From Lindgomyces ingoldianus (lineage: Eukaryota > Ascomycota > Dothideomycetes > Pleosporales > Lindgomycetaceae): a stretch of 64,000 nt of DNA. The notes under the pieces were generated by a model that had not been told where the DNA came from, did not search any database, and was given only the letters and a program-made list of their open reading frames with translations. Below are positions 63,749-64,000 of this stretch, in pieces; position 1 is the stretch's first letter; each line of letters opens with the position of its first letter. The DNA lies in the NCBI RefSeq assembly GCF_010093535.1, contig NW_022985174.1, positions 879,564 through 943,563 on the forward strand. Direction: 5' to 3'. The translations under genes were made by a program, and so were the position numbers.

Positions 63749-64000
63749 CAGAGGTACATAGTTTGTCTTAGCCTTCTAGAATAAACTCTATAAATAGCTT
63801 TAAATTATCCTCTATCTATCTACAGCTTTTTACCTAAAGACTAACAGCTAGACTAAGAATGTAAACACTATAATAGAATAAGTCCTATAAGTGTACATAA
63901 ACTACTAGTAGGACAACTAGGTAAAATAGTTAGCTATAGCATAGTTTAAAGCTAATAACATAACATCTAAATTAATATAAGTATCTCTATTTTTAGCAAA

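Larger units (their letters stand above)
53699..64000 (+). mobile_element. Gypsy A copy 5 (A5), interrupted by copy A6
   Basis: This is a plus-strand chromovirus with 5' LTR 53699-54016, then gag, protease, RT, RNase H and integrase up to 58083. It resumes after A6 at 63749 with the rest of integrase and runs off the window. The integrase frame reads up to ...LDR|G at 58083 and continues GTxFVL at 63752, so A6 split the conserved DRGTQF box. The target duplication is CAGAG (58079-58083 and 63749-63753). A5 is itself inserted in U4. Confidence 0.95.

Noticed and set aside
1..64000. A CRISPR array, riboswitch, bacterial operon or novel defence system
   Set aside because: The repeats are LTRs and nested transposon copies, not short spaced repeats. 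The content is eukaryotic retrotransposons and no prokaryotic gene or signal was seen.

Overview
The window is a transposon graveyard from a filamentous ascomycete (Pezizomycotina). I see no intact gene and no host gene in 64 kb. The elements are Ty3/Gypsy chromoviruses, Ty1/Copia elements and a Fot1/pogo-type DNA transposon, a mix typical of these fungi. Every reading frame is broken by TAG/TAA codons where the families normally have Trp or Gln. Differences between paired LTRs are almost all C-to-T or G-to-A, with TpA greatly enriched. This is the signature of repeat-induced point mutation (RIP). The species cannot be told from the sequence.

Layout, using working names for the families. Gypsy A is a 5.66-kb chromovirus with 318-bp LTRs and six copies: A1 1-3590 (-), A2 5391-6857 (-), A3 12068-29340 (-, split), A4 31657-48659 (-, split), A5 53699-64000 (+, split, runs off the window), and A6 58084-63748 (+, complete). 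Gypsy B is a 5'-deleted chromovirus at 6858-10929 (+). Gypsy C starts at 29523 (+), resumes at 48660 and is cut at 52865. Copia U (5.88 kb, 252-bp LTRs) has U1 10930-12067 (partial), U2 14373-27457, U3 34765-46102 and a diverged U4 52866-53698 (partial), all on the minus strand. Copia V (7.19 kb) is 19798-26989 (+). Copia W (5.45 kb) is 35126-40574 (+). A pogo-like transposon occupies 3591-5390 (-). Only 29341-29522 is unassigned.

The insertions are nested like a stratigraphic column and are supported by 5-bp target duplications. C is interrupted by A4 (CCCTC), A4 by U3 (ATAAG), and U3 by W (GTTAA). A3 is interrupted by U2 (GCTAT), and U2 by V (ATACC). C is also interrupted by U4, U4 by A5, and A5 by A6 (CAGAG). 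On the left, pogo sits in A2 at a TA and was itself hit by A1. Around 6857 and 10930 a deletion or rearrangement joined A2, B and U1.

The most interesting signals are these. RIP fades over roughly the outer 100 bp of nearly every element, in all families. The mutated C is strongly biased to follow a pyrimidine (YCA/TGR nearly exhausted, ACA and GCA retained). U1 has a mosaic LTR whose promoter half is of V type and whose other half is of U type. V carries a 1.1-kb module downstream of pol that its relative U lacks.
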